From positions 1,096,051-1,160,050 of the forward strand of contig NZ_GL876926.1 of assembly GCF_000192575.1 (NCBI RefSeq): a DNA stretch of 64,000 nt. The letters run 5' to 3'. This DNA comes from Novosphingobium nitrogenifigens DSM 19370. Lineage in GTDB: Bacteria; Pseudomonadota; Alphaproteobacteria; Sphingomonadales; Sphingomonadaceae. Positions 17,227-28,800 of the stretch are shown here, piece after piece; position 1 is the first letter of the stretch, and each line of letters starts with the position of its first letter. The notes below the pieces were generated by a model. It saw only the letters and a list, made by a program, of their open reading frames with translations, had not been told where the DNA came from and made no database searches. A program made the position numbers and the translations under genes.

Positions 17227-17242
17227 AGCGCAAGCGGCGGCA

Positions 17243-18163
17243 ATGACCCAGTCCCGGCAATTGCCGCCGCTCCGGCTGCTGACCGTTTTCGAAGCGATCG
17301 CGCGTCATCGCAGCCTGTCGCTTGCCGCGCGCACGCTCAACGTGTCGCAACCCGCGATCAGCAAGTCCCTGCGCGATCTCGAACAATGGATCGGCGCACC
17401 GCTCCTTCACCGCAATCGCCGCCCGCTCACCCTCACTGAGGAAGGCGAAGTCCTGCTGATCGCGACCCGTGACGGGCTCGGCATGATTGCCGATGCGATT
17501 GCGCAGATCGGCAGGCTCCAGGCAGAGCGCGACCGCTCGCTACGGGTTTCATGCTCGATCGGATTTGCGACCTATTGGCTGATGGTGCGCCTGTCGTCCT
17601 TTGGCGTCGAGGCCCCCGACATCGGCGTCAGCGTAATGACGACGCCCCACGATGCCGCCCCCGACGCGCCCCATGCCGACGTGATGTTCCGCTATGGCCA
17701 CGGGCGCTGGCGCGATGGAGAGGTCATCCCCCTGTTCCAGGAACGCATCGATCCGGTCGCCGCACCCGATTTCCTGGACGGCGCATCACTGGCCCCGGAT
17801 CGCCTCGATCAGGTGCCGTTGATCCATGTCGATGTCGACGATGCGTCCTGGCGCAGCTGGAACGGCTATCTCGCCAAGGCAGGTCTCACGCGCAAGCGCA
17901 GCAGCGGCGACTTGCGCTTCAACAATTACGTGCAGGCAACACAAGCCGCCATGGCAGGTCAGGGCGTGATGCTCGGATGGCTTTCGGTAACCGGCGACCT
18001 TGTCACCGACCGGCGCCTGCGTCCCGTCGGCCTGCCGCCGGTCATCCCCGAAGACGGCGCCTATTACCTTGTCGTTCCGGCTCGCAGCACGGGGAACACG
18101 GCCGTCGCCCGCTTCATCGACTGGCTGCGCAGGCAAGTCGCCGACATGTCGCCTGTCGCCTGA
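17243..18163 (+). CDS. LysR-family transcriptional regulator (GcvA-like)
   Basis: A 306-residue LysR-type regulator: winged helix-turn-helix at residues about 9-66 (LRLLTVFEAIARHRSLSLAARTLNVSQPAISKSL) and a periplasmic-binding-protein-like effector domain after it. The motif order and the basic PLTLTEEGE follow the GcvA/AmpR branch. ATG 17243 is chosen because the DNA-binding domain begins a few residues later; the longer in-frame reading starts inside the aldolase gene. It is the third gene of the dioxygenase-aldolase operon and probably controls it through the palindrome at 15216-15235. It converges on ggt with only 6 bases between stops. Confidence 0.9.
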   Translation: MTQSRQLPPLRLLTVFEAIARHRSLSLAARTLNVSQPAISKSLRDLEQWIGAPLLHRNRRPLTLTEEGEVLLIATRDGLGMIADAIAQIGRLQAERDRSLRVSCSIGFATYWLMVRLSSFGVEAPDIGVSVMTTPHDAAPDAPHADVMFRYGHGRWRDGEVIPLFQERIDPVAAPDFLDGASLAPDRLDQVPLIHVDVDDASWRSWNGYLAKAGLTRKRSSGDLRFNNYVQATQAAMAGQGVMLGWLSVTGDLVTDRRLRPVGLPPVIPEDGAYYLVVPARSTGNTAVARFIDWLRRQVADMSPVA

Positions 18164-18169
18164 TCCCGC

Positions 18170-19945
18170 TCAATAGCCGATCGCCTGCCCGTCCTTGCGC
18201 GGGTCGGAGGCTCCACGATAGGCCCCGGTCACCGGATCGATCATGATTGCCTGATACCCGCCCATGTCGAACCCGTTGGCCGAATGGACATCGTGCCCGC
18301 GCGCCTTGAGATCGGCACCGACCGCATCGAACAGCCCGCTTTCAAGTTGCAGGCGATTGGTTCGCTGCGCATGGGCGAACCGCGCGGCATCGCCCGCCGC
18401 TTGGGGATTGGCGCCAAAAGCCAGCATATTGACCAAAACCTGTGCCTGCCCCTGTGCCTGCTGATCGCCGTACATGACCCCGAACGAGAGGAAGGGCTTG
18501 CCGTCCTTCGTCACGAAACCGGGGACCAGCGTATAGAACGGCCGCTTGCCCGGCGCGATCACATTGGGGCTGTCGGGACGCAGGCTGAATGCAGCCGCCC
18601 GGTCGTTGAGCAGAAAGCCATAACCCGGAACCGTCACACCCGACCCAAAGAAATTGTAGATCGAATAGATGAACGAGACGACATTCCCCTCGGCATCTGC
18701 CGTGGTCATATAGGCCGTGCCCCCGAGCGGCTCTTCGGACGGATCGAGCGCCGCAGCCTTTTTCATGTCGATCTTCGCGCATTGCTGCGCCGCGTAGTCC
18801 TTGGAAATCAGCCGGGCGACCGGGACCGGCGCGAAATCGGGATCGCCGTTGTACTTGCGCAAATCGGCATAGGCGATCTTCTTGGCCTCGACCATCAGAT
18901 GCCAGAAATCGGCCGACTTCGGATTGATCCGATCGGGCGCCAATCCCAACCGCGCCGGGCACTGCTCGATCATGTTCATCATTTCGAGCACGGCAAAACC
19001 CTGCGTGCTCGGCGGCATTTCATGAATGGTATAGCCATGGAAGGTAGTGCTGATCGGCTCGACCCAGCGCGCATGGATCCCGGCGAAATCAGCCATGGAA
19101 AAAAGGCCGCCGGACGCTTTCGACTTGGCGACGATCGCCTGCGCAATCGGCCCCTTGTAGAACGCGTCGCGTCCGCCCTGTTGCAAAAGACGGAACGCCT
19201 TGGCCAGATCGGGATTGCGGAAGATGTCGCCCCAGCCCCACGCCTTGCCGTGGTTGAGATAGATCGCGGCGGTGTCGCTGTCTTTCGAAAGCGTGTCGGT
19301 GCTCATCGCCCATTCCGTGCCGATCCGCTGGCTGACCGGAAAACCCTGATCGGCGAGACGAATCGCGGGATTGAGAACTTCCCGGAACCCGAGCTTGCCG
19401 TATCGGTCGAGCAAGGTCGCCCAGCCATCGACGGCCCCCGGGACCACTGCCGACTGGATCCCTTCCTCGGGCATGTCCTTGCCGAATGCCTTGCGATAGT
19501 GCGCGGCGGTCGCGGCAAGCGGGGCCCGGCCAGACGCATCGAGCGCGACCAAGCGATGTTCCTTGGCGACCCAGGCGATCATGAACATGTCACCGCCCAT
19601 GCCGGTCGCTTCGGGCTCGACGACATTGATAGCCGCCGCCGTAGCCACCGCCGCGTCGAAAGCGTTGCCTCCGGCATGGAGCACTTCGAGCCCGGCTTCG
19701 GCGGCAAGCGGCTGGCTCGTCGCAACCATGCCGTTACGCGCCAACACTTCCGAGCGGGTCTGGCCCAGCCAACCGGTGGAACGGTCCCCACGATAGGCAT
19801 CGAACGTGTCGTGTCCGGGATCGGCGTCACCCGCTTGCGCGTTAGCCCCGCCCATCCCGACGCCGCCGAGTGCCGTCAACGCCAGCATCCCGGCCGCCAT
19901 CAGGCCCGCCCGACGATGCCTTGCCCGATATCCGTTCACACCCAT
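18170..19945 (-). CDS. ggt: Gamma-glutamyltransferase, exported
   Basis: N-terminal-nucleophile hydrolase that cleaves or transfers the gamma-glutamyl group of glutathione and related compounds in the periplasm. The 591-residue precursor starts with a basic signal peptide (ARHRRAGLMAAGMLALTALGG ... ANAQAG). The catalytic threonine opens the small subunit in LGGTAYMTTADAEGNVV, matching Thr391 of E. coli GGT, and GMGGDMF and FGSGVTVPGYGFLLND are also typical. ATG 19945 gives a proper signal peptide; the frame stays open to 20122 but that part overlaps the tRNA gene. It stands alone, divergent from tRNA-Arg. Confidence 0.92.
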   Translation of the reverse strand: MGVNGYRARHRRAGLMAAGMLALTALGGVGMGGANAQAGDADPGHDTFDAYRGDRSTGWLGQTRSEVLARNGMVATSQPLAAEAGLEVLHAGGNAFDAAVATAAAINVVEPEATGMGGDMFMIAWVAKEHRLVALDASGRAPLAATAAHYRKAFGKDMPEEGIQSAVVPGAVDGWATLLDRYGKLGFREVLNPAIRLADQGFPVSQRIGTEWAMSTDTLSKDSDTAAIYLNHGKAWGWGDIFRNPDLAKAFRLLQQGGRDAFYKGPIAQAIVAKSKASGGLFSMADFAGIHARWVEPISTTFHGYTIHEMPPSTQGFAVLEMMNMIEQCPARLGLAPDRINPKSADFWHLMVEAKKIAYADLRKYNGDPDFAPVPVARLISKDYAAQQCAKIDMKKAAALDPSEEPLGGTAYMTTADAEGNVVSFIYSIYNFFGSGVTVPGYGFLLNDRAAAFSLRPDSPNVIAPGKRPFYTLVPGFVTKDGKPFLSFGVMYGDQQAQGQAQVLVNMLAFGANPQAAGDAARFAHAQRTNRLQLESGLFDAVGADLKARGHDVHSANGFDMGGYQAIMIDPVTGAYRGASDPRKDGQAIGY

Positions 19946-20094
19946 TATCCCGTCTCTCCCGCATGATCGGGCCGAGACATGACCGATCCGGGCTGCACTG
20001 CAAAGAAGCCCCCGGTTGCTTTCCCAACAAGGGTGCCAAATCCTTGAAGAGCATTTGCAACCAACCCCGCCGCCGATTATGGCGCAATGCGCGC

Positions 20095-20171
<77 letters not shown>

Positions 20172-20219
20172 AATTTTCATATTTTTCAGAACGATGATGG
20201 TCAATCCTGACAATCAGGT

Positions 20220-21056
20220 TCAGCCCTCGGGATGGTCTGCGCACAACGGGCAGCTTGTCCCCGGAAGATAAAGCGGCGAAGCCTGATCCGCTTCCCCGAC
20301 CGGCGCGCCACATGCTACACACGCGACATGATGGCCTTGCGCCAATCCGTGCCCCAGCGCGACCCGTTCGTCGAAGACGAAGCATTCGCCTTCCCACAGG
20401 CTGTCCTCGGCCGGCACCTTTTCAAGATAATTCAGGATCCCGCCCTTGAGGTGATAGACCTCGTCGACCCCTTCCCCTTTCAGGAAAGCGGTCGATTTTT
20501 CGCAGCGGATCCCCCCGGTGCAGAACATCGCCACTTTCGGCTGGCGTCCTTTGCCCAGCAACGCGTCCCGTTCGCGGCGGAACCATTCGGGAAATTCGCG
20601 AAAGGTGCGGGTATGGGGATCAATGGCGCGCCGGAAAGTCCCCGCCACCACTTCGTAATGATTGCGCGTGTCGATCACGATCGTATCCGGATCGGCGATC
20701 AGGGCGTTCCAGTCCTGCGGCTCGACATACGCACCGACACTGGCGAGAGGATCGATGCCCGGAACGCCCATGGTGACGATTTCGCGCTTCATCCGCACTT
20801 TCATGCGCCCGAACGGCATGGTCGGGGCAGTCGAGAACTTGACGTCGAGTTCGGCACATCCCGGCAAGGCACGGATGTGGTCGAGAACCGCGGCAATGCC
20901 CTGCCCGCTGCCCGCGATGGTACCGTTGATCCCTTCCCCGGCCAGCAACAGGGTTCCCTTGATCCCCTGCTCCTCGCACAAGGCCAGAAGAGGCGCTCGC
21001 AGCGCAAGGGGATCGACAAAGGGCGTGAACTGATAGAGCGCAGCAACGGTGATCAT
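20220..21056 (-). CDS. trhO: tRNA uridine(34) hydroxylase TrhO (rhodanese-like)
   Basis: Oxygen-dependent 5-hydroxylation of wobble uridine in tRNA. The 278-residue protein has the acylphosphatase-like N-terminal half ([11 protein letters not shown] ... [19 protein letters not shown]), the [12 protein letters not shown] segment, a rhodanese domain ([17 protein letters not shown]) with active-site loop [11 protein letters not shown], and [11 protein letters not shown]. The C-terminal CVACG ... CPLC pairs are the usual zinc-like Cys motifs. It lies 46 bases after the outer-membrane-factor gene on the same strand, across a small CACCGC/GCGGTG hairpin (21078-21098), so readthrough is possible. 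Its 3' end faces tRNA-Arg. Confidence 0.92.
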   Translation of the reverse strand: MITVAALYQFTPFVDPLALRAPLLALCEEQGIKGTLLLAGEGINGTIAGSGQGIAAVLDHIRALPGCAELDVKFSTAPTMPFGRMKVRMKREIVTMGVPGIDPLASVGAYVEPQDWNALIADPDTIVIDTRNHYEVVAGTFRRAIDPHTRTFREFPEWFRRERDALLGKGRQPKVAMFCTGGIRCEKSTAFLKGEGVDEVYHLKGGILNYLEKVPAEDSLWEGECFVFDERVALGHGLAQGHHVACVACGAPVGEADQASPLYLPGTSCPLCADHPEG

Positions 21057-21102
21057 TCACGCCCCCTAGCGCCAAACCACCGCCCGCGCAAAGCGGTGAG
21101 GG

Positions 21103-22545
21103 TCAGCGCACAGAGGGTTGGGGCGCAGGCAGCGTGGGGTGAAGATCGACCGAACCCGTCCATTGCCCACCGATCGCCTGGATCAGCGCGACAGCGGTCG
21201 TCTGGCGATAGACGGTGTTCAAAATGAGATTGACCCGCGCGGTATAGGCCGTCGCCTGTGCCTGGGTGACGCTCGTAAAATCGACCGTACCGGCCTGATA
21301 CTGATTGCGCGTCACCGTCTCGGCGCGATCGGCCGATTGGGACGCCGTCGCATATTGGGCGTCCTCCGCCCGATATGCGCCGACAGCAGCCAGGTCGCTT
21401 TCGACTTCCTGAAAGGCATTGAGGACTGTCTGGCGATAGGTCGCGACCGACGCGTCATAGGCCGCACGGGCACCACGGACCTTGGCCGAACGAGCGCCCC
21501 AGTCGATCAGCGTTTCCGCCGCACTGGCTCCAAGCGACCACAGCGAGGTCGAAGCACCGAACAACGATCCGATCGTGCTCGACTGCGATCCGCCCGAAGC
21601 CGTCAGCGTGACTGTCGGGAAGAACGCGGCCTTCGCCACGCCGATATTGGCATTGGCCGCCGCGACAAGGCGTTCGGCATTGGCAATGTCGGGCCGCCGT
21701 TCCAGAACCGCCGAAGGAACGATCCCCGGCACGTCCGGCACCACCGGATGCCAGGTCACCTGCGCCAGAGAGAATGTCGAAGGATTTTCGCCCACAAGCA
21801 CCGCGATCGCGGCTTCATAGGCGGCGCGTTGGCGATCGAGATCGCGACGGCTGGCCTCGGCATTGGCGAGCGTCGTCCGCGCGGTGTCGACGTCCGCGCT
21901 GCTGACAGTCCCGGCGGCAAACTTGTTGCGCGTGACCTCGAGCGAGCGGCGATAAGAAACGATCGTCGCATCGAGCATGACCGCCTGCGCATCGATCCCG
22001 CGCAAGGCAAAATAGTCGGACGCCAGCGTGCCCTGCGCCGAAAGCGTGGCATTGGCGAGTTCTGCGGCAGAGGCCTCGGCCTGAGCCCGGGCGGCGCGGG
22101 TCGTGTTGGTGAGATTGCCCCAGAGGTCGGGAACCCAGCTCGCACTTCCGGTCACGGAAAACGTGCTCACGGCTTTCGACCCGCTGGCAAAGGTATCCTG
22201 ATGCGTCACCCCGGCGCTGCCGCTGGCGGTGGGCAGCAAGGCCGCCCGATCCACCCGCACCGTTGCCAGTGCCTGTGCATAGGCGGCACGATAATAGGCA
22301 AGGTTCTGGTTGGTGACGAGCACGCGCGCTTCAAGCCCATTGAGCGTGTCGTCGCCGAACAGCGTCCACCAGGCCCCCTTTGCCGCGTCGTCCGACGGTT
22401 GGGCGACTGCCCAGCCGGGATCGGCCTTGAACGTCGGCGTCGGCGTCACACTGGTCGGCACATGGTAAGTCGGAGCCATCGAGCAACCGCCGACAAGAGC
22501 GGAAAGGGCCGAAAGGGCAAGCACGGAGCGCAAACGGTAAGGCAT
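21103..22545 (-). CDS. Outer-membrane efflux lipoprotein (NodT/OprM family)
   Basis: TolC-type outer-membrane channel for the RND pump encoded just upstream. The 480-residue precursor has a lipoprotein signal (LSALSALVGGC, with Cys as the lipidation site) and two OEP repeats: GAWWTLFGDDTLNGLEARVL at the N terminus, and the paired helices ending ADVDTARTTLANAEASRRDLDRQ and VDFTSVTQAQ. ATG 22545 places the lipobox at a normal distance; in-frame codons at 22581 and 22590 would add a cysteine-rich stretch unlike a signal. It is the last gene of the mdtABC-type operon. Confidence 0.9.
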   Translation of the reverse strand: MPYRLRSVLALSALSALVGGCSMAPTYHVPTSVTPTPTFKADPGWAVAQPSDDAAKGAWWTLFGDDTLNGLEARVLVTNQNLAYYRAAYAQALATVRVDRAALLPTASGSAGVTHQDTFASGSKAVSTFSVTGSASWVPDLWGNLTNTTRAARAQAEASAAELANATLSAQGTLASDYFALRGIDAQAVMLDATIVSYRRSLEVTRNKFAAGTVSSADVDTARTTLANAEASRRDLDRQRAAYEAAIAVLVGENPSTFSLAQVTWHPVVPDVPGIVPSAVLERRPDIANAERLVAAANANIGVAKAAFFPTVTLTASGGSQSSTIGSLFGASTSLWSLGASAAETLIDWGARSAKVRGARAAYDASVATYRQTVLNAFQEVESDLAAVGAYRAEDAQYATASQSADRAETVTRNQYQAGTVDFTSVTQAQATAYTARVNLILNTVYRQTTAVALIQAIGGQWTGSVDLHPTLPAPQPSVR

Positions 22546-22586
22546 CGGGTTACGGCATCCACAGGGGGAACATCGACACATGACGA

Positions 22587-25500
22587 TCACGCCTCCGCCC
22601 GATCCGCCGCCCCGTGCCGGGCCAGCAGATATTCATGGGGAGAGCGACGACGCCACTTGTCGAGCGCGAGATAGACGACAGGCGTGGTCAGAAGCGTCAG
22701 CACCTGGCTGACCAGCAGGCCACCGACAATGGCGATCCCGAGCGGACGGCGCAGCTCGGCCCCGTCTCCGAACCCGATCGCCAGCGGCAAGGCACCCAGT
22801 GCCGCGGCAAGCGTGGTCATGAGGATCGGTCGGAAGCGCAGAAGGCTCGCCTCGCGGATCGCATCAAACGGGCTCATCCCGAGCGAGCGTTCGGCATCGA
22901 TGGCAAAGTCGATGATCAGGATCGCGTTCTTCTTGACGATCCCGATCAACAGGATGACCCCGATAAGCGCAATGATGTCGAATTCGCCGCCGGTCACGAT
23001 CAGGGCAAGGATCGCCCCCAGCCCGGCCGAGGGAAGCGTGGACAGCACCGTCAAGGGGTGGATCGCGCTTTCATAGAGAATGCCGAGCACGATATAGATC
23101 GCGAAGATCGCGGCCACGATCAACAGCGGGATCGTCGCAGTCGATTGCTGGAACACCTTGGCCGTGCCGCCGAAATCGCCGTGAACCGTCGCCGGCAGGC
23201 GCAGGGCAGCCTGGGTCTGGGCAATCACTTGCGATGCCTGCCCCAGCGAGGCCCCGGCCGGGAGATTGAAGGAAACCGTTGCCGAAGGTTCGCCGTCCGA
23301 ATGGCTGACCGCTGCATTGGTCGAGGCCGAGACCCAATGGGCCACGGTAGACAGCGGCACCAGCGAGGACGCCGACGTGCTGACCGCGCTGCCGATGGCG
23401 GCATTGTTGCCGAGCGAGGCATTGGACGAGGTCGCGCTCCGCGCCACTGCGATGCTGCCGCCGACCGGCAGGTAGAGCCCCTGCAACGCCTCGGGTTTTC
23501 CTGCAAAGGCGGGGTCCGCCTCCATCACCACGTGATACTGGTTAAGACCCTGATAGATATTGGCGACCTGCCGCTGACCAAAGGCATCGTAGAGCGTGTT
23601 GTCGATCGTCGTCACCGGTACGCCCAGACTGCTCGCACGGTCGCGATCGACGACCACATAGGCGCTGGCCCCGGCATCCTGCTGGTCGATGTCCACGTCG
23701 GAAATTGCGTTGGGTTTTGCCTTGAGCGCGCGAACGAGCCGGTCGCCCGCATCGGCAAGCTGGTCGGGCGTTTCGGCATGCAGCACATATTGGTACATGC
23801 TGGTCGTCTGGCGTCCGCCGACCTGAAGATCCTGTACCGGGTTGAGGAACAGACTGACCCCGCGCACCTTCCCAAGACGCGGGCGGAGGCGCTGAATGAC
23901 TTCATCGACGGAAACCCGCTGGTCCCGTGCCTTCAGCGTCACGAACATGAAGCCGGACCCCGCGCGCCCGCCACCGGCGAAGGCAACGACGGTATCGACG
24001 GCCGGGTCAGAGCGGACAATGCCCTCGATCCGGGTCATTTTTGCCGACAACTGGTTGAAGGACAGCGATTGATCGACGCGGAGCCCGCCGATCATGCTGC
24101 CTGTATCCTGCTGCGGCAGGAACCCCTTGGGCGCAATGGCGATGCAATAGACGTTGAGCACCACCGCGCCAAGCAACAGCAAGAGAACCGGCCCACGATG
24201 CCGGAGCGCCCAGTCGAGTTGCCGCGCATAGCTGCGCTGCATCCAGTCAAACAGGCGTCGCGATCCATTGAACAGCGCCCGACTGAAGGGATCGGCAGGC
24301 TTGTTGTCCTCTTCGGGCACGAGCACGCGCGAGGCCAGCATCGGTGTCACTGTCAGCGAGGCGATCAGGCTGATCCCTACCGCCGTCGTCATCGTCAGGG
24401 CAAATTCGCGCAGGAGCCGCCCGAGAATGCCGCCCATGAAAACGAGCGGAATGAAAACCGCAACCAGGCTGACTGAAATCGAAAGAACCGTGAAACCGAC
24501 TTCCTTGGCCCCGCGCAGGGCCGCCGGAAAAGGCTTCATCCCTTCTTCGACATGGCGTGCAATGTTTTCGACCACAACGATGGCGTCATCGACAACGAAC
24601 CCGGTCGCGACGGTCAGAGCCATGAGCGAGAGATTGTCGAGCAGAAAGCCCGAGAGATACATGACCCCGACCGTGCCGAGCAGTGAGACGATCACCGCTG
24701 CTGCCGGAATGAGCGTCGCGCGCCAGCTTTGCAGGAACAGGCTGACGACAAGAACCACCAGCAGCGTCGAAATCAGCAGGGTGAATTCGACTTCGACCAG
24801 CGAAGCGCGGATCGTGACCGTGCGGTCGGTCGCGACTGCCAGCTTGATATCGCCGGGAAGCTGCGCCTGAAGCGCGGGCAATTGGGCTTTGAGGGCATCG
24901 ACCGTCGCGACGATATTGGCATCGGGCTGGCGCGTGACGATGATCGGCACCGACTTCTTGCCATTGAACAGCCCCATGGTGCGAATGTCCTCGGGGCCGT
25001 CGACGACTTTGGCGACATCGGACAGATGAACCGGCGCACCATTGCGCCATGCGATGATCAGCGGTGCGAAATCGGCGGCCTTGATCCACGGCTCGTTCGA
25101 ATAGACTTGCCACGCGCGCCCGGAATCGCCGGTCGTGATCCCTTCGATGACGCCGCGCGGACGATTGGCGCTGGCTGACTGCAGAGCCGTGCGCACGTCT
25201 TCGAGCGCAATCCCCGTGCGTGCGAGCTGCAACGGATTGATCTCGACACGGACCGACGGCAACGCCGCCCCACCCAATTCGACATTGCCAACGCCGTCCA
25301 CCTGCAACAGGCGCTGTTCGACGATGTTGGAGACTGCGTCATAGATCTGCGCCGGGCTACGCGTGGCGCTGGTCAGCGTCAAAATGAGGATCGGCGCGTC
25401 GGCCGGGTTCATCTTGCGATAAGTCGGCTGCGCCTTGAGCGTGCTCGGCAAGTCGGCGCGCGACGCGGCGATCGCAGCCTGCACATCGCGAGCGGCACCG

Positions 25501-25805
25501 TCGATGTCGCGCGACAGGTCGAATTGCATGATGACCTGTGCCTGCCCGAGCGTCGAGCGCGAGGTGATTTCGTTGACCCCGGCGATCGTCTGTAGTCGGC
25601 GTTCGAGCGGGCTGGCGACGGTGCTCGCCATCGTCGCCGGGCTCGCACCGGGCAGCGAGGCCTGCACCATGATCGTTGGAATATCGACCTTGGGCAGCGG
25701 TGCGACCGGCAGTTTCAGAAAGGCGGCGATCCCCGCCAGCGCCACCCCGATGGTCAGGAGAATGGTGCCGACAGGTCGCCGGATGAAGGGGCCCGAGATA
25801 TTCAC
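22587..25805 (-). CDS. mdtC: RND multidrug efflux permease (MdtC-type)
   Basis: Inner-membrane proton-driven pump subunit of 1072 residues, full length for an HAE1-type RND transporter. It has twelve membrane segments with large periplasmic loops after TM1 and TM7. The start FIRRPVGTILLTIGVALAG, FVVDDAIVVVENIARHVEEGM (paired Asp in TM4) and KKNAILIIDFA match MdtC/MdtB. The variable loop at residues about 760-850 is Ser/Ala-rich. Start ATG 25805 overlaps the mdtB stop by four bases, and the stop overlaps a GTG at the beginning of the next reading frame. In E. coli MdtB and MdtC form a heterotrimer; the same is inferred here. Confidence 0.93.
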   Translation of the reverse strand: MNISGPFIRRPVGTILLTIGVALAGIAAFLKLPVAPLPKVDIPTIMVQASLPGASPATMASTVASPLERRLQTIAGVNEITSRSTLGQAQVIMQFDLSRDIDGAARDVQAAIAASRADLPSTLKAQPTYRKMNPADAPILILTLTSATRSPAQIYDAVSNIVEQRLLQVDGVGNVELGGAALPSVRVEINPLQLARTGIALEDVRTALQSASANRPRGVIEGITTGDSGRAWQVYSNEPWIKAADFAPLIIAWRNGAPVHLSDVAKVVDGPEDIRTMGLFNGKKSVPIIVTRQPDANIVATVDALKAQLPALQAQLPGDIKLAVATDRTVTIRASLVEVEFTLLISTLLVVLVVSLFLQSWRATLIPAAAVIVSLLGTVGVMYLSGFLLDNLSLMALTVATGFVVDDAIVVVENIARHVEEGMKPFPAALRGAKEVGFTVLSISVSLVAVFIPLVFMGGILGRLLREFALTMTTAVGISLIASLTVTPMLASRVLVPEEDNKPADPFSRALFNGSRRLFDWMQRSYARQLDWALRHRGPVLLLLLGAVVLNVYCIAIAPKGFLPQQDTGSMIGGLRVDQSLSFNQLSAKMTRIEGIVRSDPAVDTVVAFAGGGRAGSGFMFVTLKARDQRVSVDEVIQRLRPRLGKVRGVSLFLNPVQDLQVGGRQTTSMYQYVLHAETPDQLADAGDRLVRALKAKPNAISDVDIDQQDAGASAYVVVDRDRASSLGVPVTTIDNTLYDAFGQRQVANIYQGLNQYHVVMEADPAFAGKPEALQGLYLPVGGSIAVARSATSSNASLGNNAAIGSAVSTSASSLVPLSTVAHWVSASTNAAVSHSDGEPSATVSFNLPAGASLGQASQVIAQTQAALRLPATVHGDFGGTAKVFQQSTATIPLLIVAAIFAIYIVLGILYESAIHPLTVLSTLPSAGLGAILALIVTGGEFDIIALIGVILLIGIVKKNAILIIDFAIDAERSLGMSPFDAIREASLLRFRPILMTTLAAALGALPLAIGFGDGAELRRPLGIAIVGGLLVSQVLTLLTTPVVYLALDKWRRRSPHEYLLARHGAADRAEA

Positions 25806-28800
25806 GCCTGCGCCAGCTCCGCCCCGGTGCTCTTGCCCATGCGGCGTTCGCGCATGCGTTCGAAGGCGAGGAAGATTACCGGCGTCGTGAACAGGGTCAG
25901 CACCTGGCTGAGGATCAGACCCCCGGCAATGGCAAGACCGAGCGGCTGGCGTAGCTCATGACCCATGCCCTGGCCGAAAATCATCGGGACTGCGGCAAAA
26001 AGCGCGGCAAACGTCGTCATCATGATCGGGCGAAAACGCAAAAGCGCCGCTTCACGGATCGCCGTTTCGGGATCATGCCCCTCTTCACGCATGGCCACGA
26101 TGGCAAAGTCGATCATCATGATCGCGTTTTTCTTCACGATCCCGATCAAGAGAACGATGCCGATGATGCCGATGACGCCCAGCCCATAAGACGTCGTCGC
26201 CAGCACGATCAGCGCCCCGACCCCCGCCGAGGGCAAAGTCGAGAGGATGGTGACCGGATGGACGAAGCTTTCGTAAAGAACGCCCAGCACGATGTAGACG
26301 ACGATGATCGCAGCAAGCACGAGCACGGCCTCGTTCGACAGCGCCGAACGGAAGGCCGATGCCGCCCCCGAAAAGTCAGTCGTGACCGACGTAGGCAGGC
26401 CAATGGCCTTTTCCGCCGTCTCGATCGACGTCACCGCGCGCCCGAGCGAAACGCCGGAAGCCAGATCGAAACCGATCGAGGCCGCCGGGAACTGGTTCTG
26501 CCGCGCAAGCACGAGCGGAACCCAGCCTTCCCGTACCCGCGCCACGGTTCCGAGCGGAACCTGCGACCCTGAAGGCAGGGGAATGTAAAGCTGGCTGAGG
26601 GCCGAAGGATCGGCGAGCATTTTCGGCGAGGCCGAGAGGATGACGCGGTTCTGGCTCGACTGCGTATATATTGTCGAAATGATGCGCTGACCAAAAGCGT
26701 CGTACAAAGCATTGTCGACAGTCAGCGCGGAAATGCCCAGACGTGCGGCGGCATCGCGGTCGATATCGACGATGACCGCCCGCCCCTGCCCCAGACCAGC
26801 GGTGTTGACGTCGGCCAGCGTGGCATCGGATTTCAATTGATCGGCAAGGCGCCGCGCCCATTGATCGACGACATCCTGATCGGCGCCCTGCAAGGCGAAC
26901 CGGTAAGGCGTGAGCCCGGTTTCGGTATCGATGGTCAGGTCCTGCACCGGCTGGAAATAGAGCCGGACCCCGGCGATTTTGGCGGCCCGTTCGGTCAGGT
27001 CGGCAATCACCTTTGCCTGTGTCGCGCGCTCCTCGATCGGCTTGAGATTGATGACCATGCGCCCCTGATTGAGCGCGGTATTGACGCCATCGACCCCGAC
27101 ATTCGACGACAGCGACGCGACGGCCGAGCTTTGCAACAGGGCATCCGCGACCTGCTGCTGCAAGGCGGCCATATGGGTATAGCTGACATCGGGGCTGGCG
27201 ACGACGGTGGCACGGATCTGTCCGGTATCCTGAACCGGGAACAGGTTCTTGGGGATCACCCAGAACAGCACGCCGGCCAGAACGAGGCTCGCGGCAAAGA
27301 CCGTGAGCGTCAGGCGCGAGCGTTGCATGACCCAGCCGAGCGCCCGGCCATAGGCATGGGCGAGCTTGTCGAAACCATGCATCACGCCATCGACGACGGC
27401 GAAGCGTCGTTCCTCATGCTCGGGACGCAACATGCGCGCAGCCAGCATCGGCACGACAGTCAGGGCCACCACCGCCGACAGGACGATGGTCACCGCAAGG
27501 CTGATCGCGAATTCGCGGAACAGGCGCCCGACGACGTCGCCCATGAACAAGAGCGGGATCAACACCGCGACAAGGCTGACGGTCAGGGAGATGATCGTGA
27601 AACCGATCTCGCTTGCGCCTTTGAGCGCGGCGTCGAAGGGTTTCATCCCCGTCTCGATATGGCGCGCGATGTTCTCGATCACGACGATGGCATCATCGAC
27701 CACGAAACCCGAGGCGATCGTCAAGGCCATCAGCGTCAGGTTGTTGATCGAGAAGCCCAGCGCCCACATTGCGGCGAAGGCCCCGACGAGGCTGAGCGGA
27801 ACCGAGATCGCCGCGATCATCGTTGCGCGCATCGATCCCAGGAACAGGAAAATCACCAGAACGACCAGCAGGACCGCCAGCACCAGTTCGAACTGCACGT
27901 CCGAGACCGAGGCACGAATGCCTTCGGTCCGGTCAGTCAGGACAGTGACCTTGATGTCGGCAGGCAGCTGCGCCTCGAGATCGGGCAGCGTCCCCTTGAT
28001 CGAATCCACTGTCGAGATGACATTGGCGCCGGGCTGACGCTGAACATCGATGATGACGGCGGGCTGGCGGTTCATCCAGCTGCCGGTACGCACGTTTTCG
28101 ACCCCGTCCTCGACACTGGCAATGTCGGAGAGGTGAACGGGCGCATTGTTGCTCCAGGCGACGACCAGCGAGCGGTAATCGGTCGCGCTGCCGAGCTGAT
28201 CGTTGGCATCGATGGTCCAGCTCTTGGTTTCGCCGTCGAAGCTGCCCTTGGCCATGTTGGAATTGGCATTGCTGATCGCGTTGCGAATGGTCTCGAGGCT
28301 CAGCCCGTGATTGGCGAGCGCCTGGACATTGGCGACGATCCGCACGGCGGGACGCTGACCACCCGACAGGGTGACGAGGCCGACACCGGAAACCTGCGCG
28401 ATCTTGTTGGAAAACTGGCGCTCGACAATGCCTTCGACTTCACCGAGCGAACGCGTCTTCGAACTGACGCCGATGGTGATGATCGGCGCGTCAGCCGGAT
28501 TGACCTTGGCATAGACCGGCGGGGTCGGCAGGTCGGACGGCAACAGCGAGTTGGCGGCATTGATCGACTGCTGCACTTCCTGTTCGGCAACATCGAGCGA
28601 GACGCCGAGCGTGAACTGCAACGTGACGACCGATGCCCCCGACGAGGAATTCGACGTCATCCGCGCCAGCCCCGGCATCTGCCCGAACTGCCGTTCGAGC
28701 GGACTGGTGACGGTCAGCGCAATGACGTCAGGGCTGGCGCCGGGATAGACGGTCCGGACCTGAATCGTCGGATAATCGACTTGCGGCAGAGCCGAGAGCG